DNA of 8,577 bases, from the NCBI GenBank assembly GCA_947632575.1, contig CANRPV010000060.1, forward strand, positions 1-8,577. The letters are read 5' to 3'. A program made the position numbers and the translations under genes. The notes under the pieces are model-generated. The model worked only from the letters and a program-made list of their open reading frames with translations. It was not told where the DNA came from and made no database searches. The stretch comes from an uncultured Eggerthellaceae bacterium. GTDB lineage: Bacteria; Actinomycetota; Coriobacteriia; Coriobacteriales; Eggerthellaceae. Below are positions 5,900 to 8,577 of this stretch, piece after piece (within the stretch, counting starts at the first letter, position 1; every line of letters begins with the position of its first letter).

Positions 5900-8407
5900 A
5901 TGGCAAGCGAGACAAAATACGAAACGCCGGGAGCACCGACGATGGCGGACGAAAAGCCAGGAACTCCGACGACAAAATACGAAACGCCGGAAATCCCAAC
6001 GACAACGGACGGCGATAAGGCCAACATGAATTTCGAGGATGAACGGGAGGATACTCTTCCCGATACTGCCACCATTCGCCTGGCCATCGAGGGCATGCAC
6101 TGCGCCAACTGCGCGGCCAGCATCGAGAAAAACTACCGCAAGACCCCAGGCGTTAAGGATGTGAACGTCAATCTAGCCACCAACTCCGGTACGGTCACCT
6201 TCGATCCTCAACAGGCGAGCGTCGACGACATGCTCCATGTTTTCGACAAGCTTTCCTTCACGGCAAGCCTTATCCCTGATGATGCGCCTCTTTATGATGA
6301 GACTCGTCGCAAGCGGGAACAGGATCGATCTCGCCACGACCTCAAGGTGTTCGCTCTTGCGGCGGTGCTGACCGCTATCATTTTCTGCATCGGCATGCTT
6401 CCCGGCGCCCATATGGCCGTGGGGAATTTCCTCGCCCAAAGCTTTGGCATCGCAAATCCCACCCATGCGCAAGCCATGTTTGGAGCGAATCTGCTTCTGC
6501 TCGTGCTTACCATTCCGGTGCAGTTCGGCTGCGGTGCTCGCTTCTATAAAGGAGCCTTTGACTCCTTGCGGGGTGGCTCTGCCAACATGGATGTGCTGGT
6601 GGCTCTCGGTACCTCTATGGCTTTTCTCTTTTCTCTGTGGATCACTTTTCTCCCCGCTGCGACGGGAGATTGGGTGGGCCACAGCGCCCTTGAGGTCAAT
6701 GGCGGGATGCCCTATTTCGAGACCTGCGCCATGCTCATTACCTTCGTGCTTTTGGGAAAGGTTCTTGAAGCGCGGGCTAAGGGCGCTACCAACCAGGCCA
6801 TCGAAGCTCTTATGAACTTGACGCCGCCGCAGGCTTCGGTCGTGCGAGGTGGCGTCGTGATGGAGATTCCGCTTTCCCAGGTAGTGGTGGGCGATCAGGT
6901 GCAGGTACGTCCGGGCGAGAAGATCCCGGTCGATGGGCTTGTGCTCAGCGGACGTTCAGAAGTAGACGAAAGCATGCTTACTGGCGAATCCCTTCCGGTG
7001 CTGAAAGAAGTGGGTTCAACGGTTACCGGTGGCACCTCTAATACCACCGGCTCGCTCGAGATTCGCGCCTTGCGCGTGGGAGCCGATTCCACCCTTGCGC
7101 GCATCGTGCGCGCGGTAGAGGAGGCGCAGGGCTCAAAGGCTTCGGTTCAGCGGGTGGCTGACCGCATTGCAGGCATTTTTGTTCCGACCATTTTGATCAT
7201 CGCTTTAGTGACTTTTATCGGCTGGATGCTAGCTGGACCCGAAGCTGCGGGTATGACCCGTTTCCAAAACGCTCTCATGCCCGCCATCGCGGTGATCGTA
7301 GTGGCGTGCCCCTGCGCCTTAGGTCTCGCGACGCCGACGGCGCTCATGGTCGGCATGGGAAAGGGGGCTCAGTTGGGCATCCTTATCAAGGACGGTCAGG
7401 TGCTTGAGCGTCTTTGCAAGTTGACGGCGATGATCTTTGACAAGACTGGCACCATCACTCAGGGAAAGCCGCAGGTCGTAGCCGCTGATGTGAGCGATTC
7501 TGACCTTGCGCTGGCGGCGGCTCTTGAACAGAAGAGCGAACATCCTCTCGCGCAGGCAATCGTGGCTTACGCTCAAAAGCGCGGCATCGAAGAGTTCCCG
7601 GAAGTGACTGATTTCGAGGCTGTGGTGGGCGATGGTGTGCAAGGCATTATCGACGGCCACCAGGTGTTCGTGGGGCAAAAAACCTTGCAGGCATCGCAGG
7701 TCTCAAAGGGAGCGCAGGCGTCGCAGGCGGGTCTTGCCGGAGCGCGACTTGTTATCGACGGCATCGATCGCGGTGGCTTTACGTTCCAAGACGAGCCGAA
7801 AGAGGATGCCGCCCGCACCATCGGCGAGCTGCGGGATTCCTTCGATGTCAGTTCCTATATGGTGACCGGTGATGGCTGGGATGCCGCTTATGCGGTGGCC
7901 AAAGAAGTGGGCATCGCTCAGGATCATGTGTTTGCGAAGATCAAGCCCATCCAAAAGGCTGAATGTGTGGAGCGGGTCAAATCTTCTCTCAAGGAAGTGG
8001 CGGCCGGCTCGGCGGAAATTGGATCGGGCTCGGCGGAGACCGGGTCGGATTCCAAGCGCTCTCAAGGCCCCGTGGTGGCATTCGTGGGTGATGGGATCAA
8101 CGACGCCCCCGCGTTGGCAGCCGCCGATATCGGCGTGGCGTTGGCCTCTGGCACGGATGTGGCGCTTGACGCTGGTTCAGTGGTGCTGATGCGCAACCAT
8201 CTGGAGGATTGCGTTACAGCCATACGGCTTTCACGGGCAACGATGCGCAAGATCAAGCAAAACCTCTTCTGGGCGCTGATCTACAACTGCATCATGATCC
8301 CTCTCGCGGCCGTGGGCATACTGGCTCCGGCTCTCGCGGGCGCTGCTATGGCTTTCTCTAGCGTATCCGTGGTATCGAACTCGCTTTTGTTGAAGCGTTT
8401 CAAATAG
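5900..8407 (+). CDS. copA: Copper-exporting P1B-type ATPase
   Basis: This 835-residue membrane pump exports Cu(I) from the cytoplasm using ATP. Seen in order: a hydrophilic repeat tail (about 1-50), one heavy-metal-associated domain with GMHCANC (65-71), and membrane segments near 149-168, 194-210, 229-251 and 272-290. The actuator has TGES (361-364). Segments near 424-446 and 457-482 follow, the latter with CPC (470-472). DKTGT (514-518) holds the phosphorylated aspartate D514; SEHP (546-549) and GDGINDAP (730-737) lie in the ATP-binding and hinge regions. The last segments carry YN (795-796) and MAFSS (817-821). CPC, YN and MxxSS together define Cu(I) selectivity. ATG 5900 is preferred over ATG 5894 because AAGGA (5889-5893) is six bases from the former but abuts the latter. 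Short repeat inserts occur at about 597-613 and 703-718. It is co-transcribed with csoR; no copZ is visible. Confidence 0.95.
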   Translation: MASETKYETPGAPTMADEKPGTPTTKYETPEIPTTTDGDKANMNFEDEREDTLPDTATIRLAIEGMHCANCAASIEKNYRKTPGVKDVNVNLATNSGTVTFDPQQASVDDMLHVFDKLSFTASLIPDDAPLYDETRRKREQDRSRHDLKVFALAAVLTAIIFCIGMLPGAHMAVGNFLAQSFGIANPTHAQAMFGANLLLLVLTIPVQFGCGARFYKGAFDSLRGGSANMDVLVALGTSMAFLFSLWITFLPAATGDWVGHSALEVNGGMPYFETCAMLITFVLLGKVLEARAKGATNQAIEALMNLTPPQASVVRGGVVMEIPLSQVVVGDQVQVRPGEKIPVDGLVLSGRSEVDESMLTGESLPVLKEVGSTVTGGTSNTTGSLEIRALRVGADSTLARIVRAVEEAQGSKASVQRVADRIAGIFVPTILIIALVTFIGWMLAGPEAAGMTRFQNALMPAIAVIVVACPCALGLATPTALMVGMGKGAQLGILIKDGQVLERLCKLTAMIFDKTGTITQGKPQVVAADVSDSDLALAAALEQKSEHPLAQAIVAYAQKRGIEEFPEVTDFEAVVGDGVQGIIDGHQVFVGQKTLQASQVSKGAQASQAGLAGARLVIDGIDRGGFTFQDEPKEDAARTIGELRDSFDVSSYMVTGDGWDAAYAVAKEVGIAQDHVFAKIKPIQKAECVERVKSSLKEVAAGSAEIGSGSAETGSDSKRSQGPVVAFVGDGINDAPALAAADIGVALASGTDVALDAGSVVLMRNHLEDCVTAIRLSRATMRKIKQNLFWALIYNCIMIPLAAVGILAPALAGAAMAFSSVSVVSNSLLLKRFK
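5911..6000 (+). repeat. 30-bp/10-residue repeats in the CopA N-terminal tail
   Basis: Three 30-bp units (5911-5940, 5941-5970, 5971-6000) encode ten-residue units built around a pattern of acidic residue, Thr or Lys, Pro, then P-T. The first 20 bases of units 1 and 3 are identical and exactly 60 bp apart; the middle unit is diverged. A weaker fourth unit may follow to about 6030. The encoded segment is Pro/Thr-rich and hydrophilic, so it is probably disordered, and it lies before the copper-binding domain. Confidence 0.85.
7687..7727 (+). repeat. 14-bp near-repeat in a CopA loop
   Basis: GCAGGCATCGCAGG (7687-7700) and GCAGGCGTCGCAGG (7714-7727) differ at one base and are 27 bp apart. They encode two QASQ units (CopA residues 597-600 and 606-609) in a Gln/Ala/Ser-rich loop of the nucleotide-binding domain. 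Confidence 0.7.
8006..8047 (+). repeat. Tandem 21-bp repeat in a CopA loop
   Basis: Two adjacent 21-bp units matching at 17 positions encode GSAEIGS and GSAETGS (CopA residues 703-716). They lie just before the conserved VVAFVGDGINDAP strand, in a Gly/Ser-rich insert of roughly 20 residues. Confidence 0.75.
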
Positions 8408-8577
8408 GCCTTCGGGAGGGAATGTCACCAGGCAAAGCAGGGGCTTTAATCAGGATTGAGGCCTGAGTCGGCGAGGGTGAGGGCATAGGTCCTATCCCTT
8501 CGACCAGTGAGGTTTTATCAGAGCCGCCATAGCGCTCAAGAAGTTCATCGAGTGGACCAGCATCGAGCGCGTGAAGG
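8400..8577 (-). CDS. Possible 3' end of a convergent gene, unidentified
   Basis: On the minus strand one frame is open from the right edge of the window (8576) to a TGA at 8400-8402, giving 58 residues. It is the only frame without a stop across the whole stretch after copA. The first half reads like a soluble helical protein (LDELLERYGG near the edge), and the second half is Pro/Ser-rich (GPMPSPSPTQ) and looks like a disordered tail. Its stop would overlap the last codons of copA by 8 bp in convergent orientation. I recognise no family. A chance open frame of this length in GC-rich DNA is quite possible, so the alternative is that 8408-8577 is non-coding. Confidence 0.4.
   Translation of the reverse strand, partial: LHALDAGPLDELLERYGGSDKTSLVEGIGPMPSPSPTQASILIKAPALPGDIPSRRPI

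Noticed and set aside
5444..6100. Minus-strand open frame (218 codons) across csoR
   Set aside because: It runs antisense to csoR, its promoter and the start of copA, and its His/Phe/Arg-rich translation looks like a shadow.
8434..8447. Small hairpin AAAGC/GCTTT as copA terminator
   Set aside because: It has only five base pairs and no following T run on either strand.

Overview
The window reads as ordinary bacterial chromosome of moderately high GC, with tight gene packing, good Shine-Dalgarno sites and ATG/GTG starts. An NfnAB-type electron-bifurcating transhydrogenase points to an anaerobic metabolism. A long-form HPF and a CsoR copper sensor fit a Gram-positive lineage. An anaerobic actinobacterium such as a Coriobacteriia member is my best guess, but that is inference and no rRNA or taxonomic marker is present.

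Layout, left to right. (1) 1-399 (+): the 3' two-thirds or so of a family-4 uracil-DNA glycosylase, cut by the window edge. (2) 400-614: a 215-bp non-coding gap with a weak hairpin after the glycosylase gene and a strong intrinsic-terminator-like hairpin only about 38 bp before the next start, which may be an attenuator. (3) 615-4546 (+): nfnA, nfnB and folC with gaps of 3 and 26 bp, a likely operon. NfnAB interconverts NADH plus reduced ferredoxin with NADPH, and FolC adds glutamate to folates. (4) 4566-5397 (-): hpf then acpP, 13 bp apart, transcribed leftwards and convergent with folC. (5) 5398-5584: a divergent control region holding a sigma70-like promoter with a perfect 17-bp C5-A-G5 palindrome sitting across its spacer, the expected CsoR operator. 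(6) 5585-8407 (+): csoR and copA, a self-regulated copper-efflux operon. (7) 8400-8577 (-): an open frame running off the right edge, possibly the 3' end of a convergent gene.

The individual genes are recognisable and none forms an obviously new system. The most unusual signal is that two unrelated conserved enzymes, FolC and CopA, both carry short in-frame tandem repeats in what look like surface loops or tails. These include seven copies of a 12-bp unit in FolC, 9-bp and 21-bp repeats in FolC, and 30-bp, 27-bp-spaced and 21-bp repeats in CopA. FolC is about 80-100 residues longer than usual as a result. All periods are multiples of three, so length changes would keep the frame. Secondary points of interest are the hpf-acpP pairing, the nfnA leader hairpin, and a 21-bp-spaced duplication of the TTGACAG element upstream of csoR.
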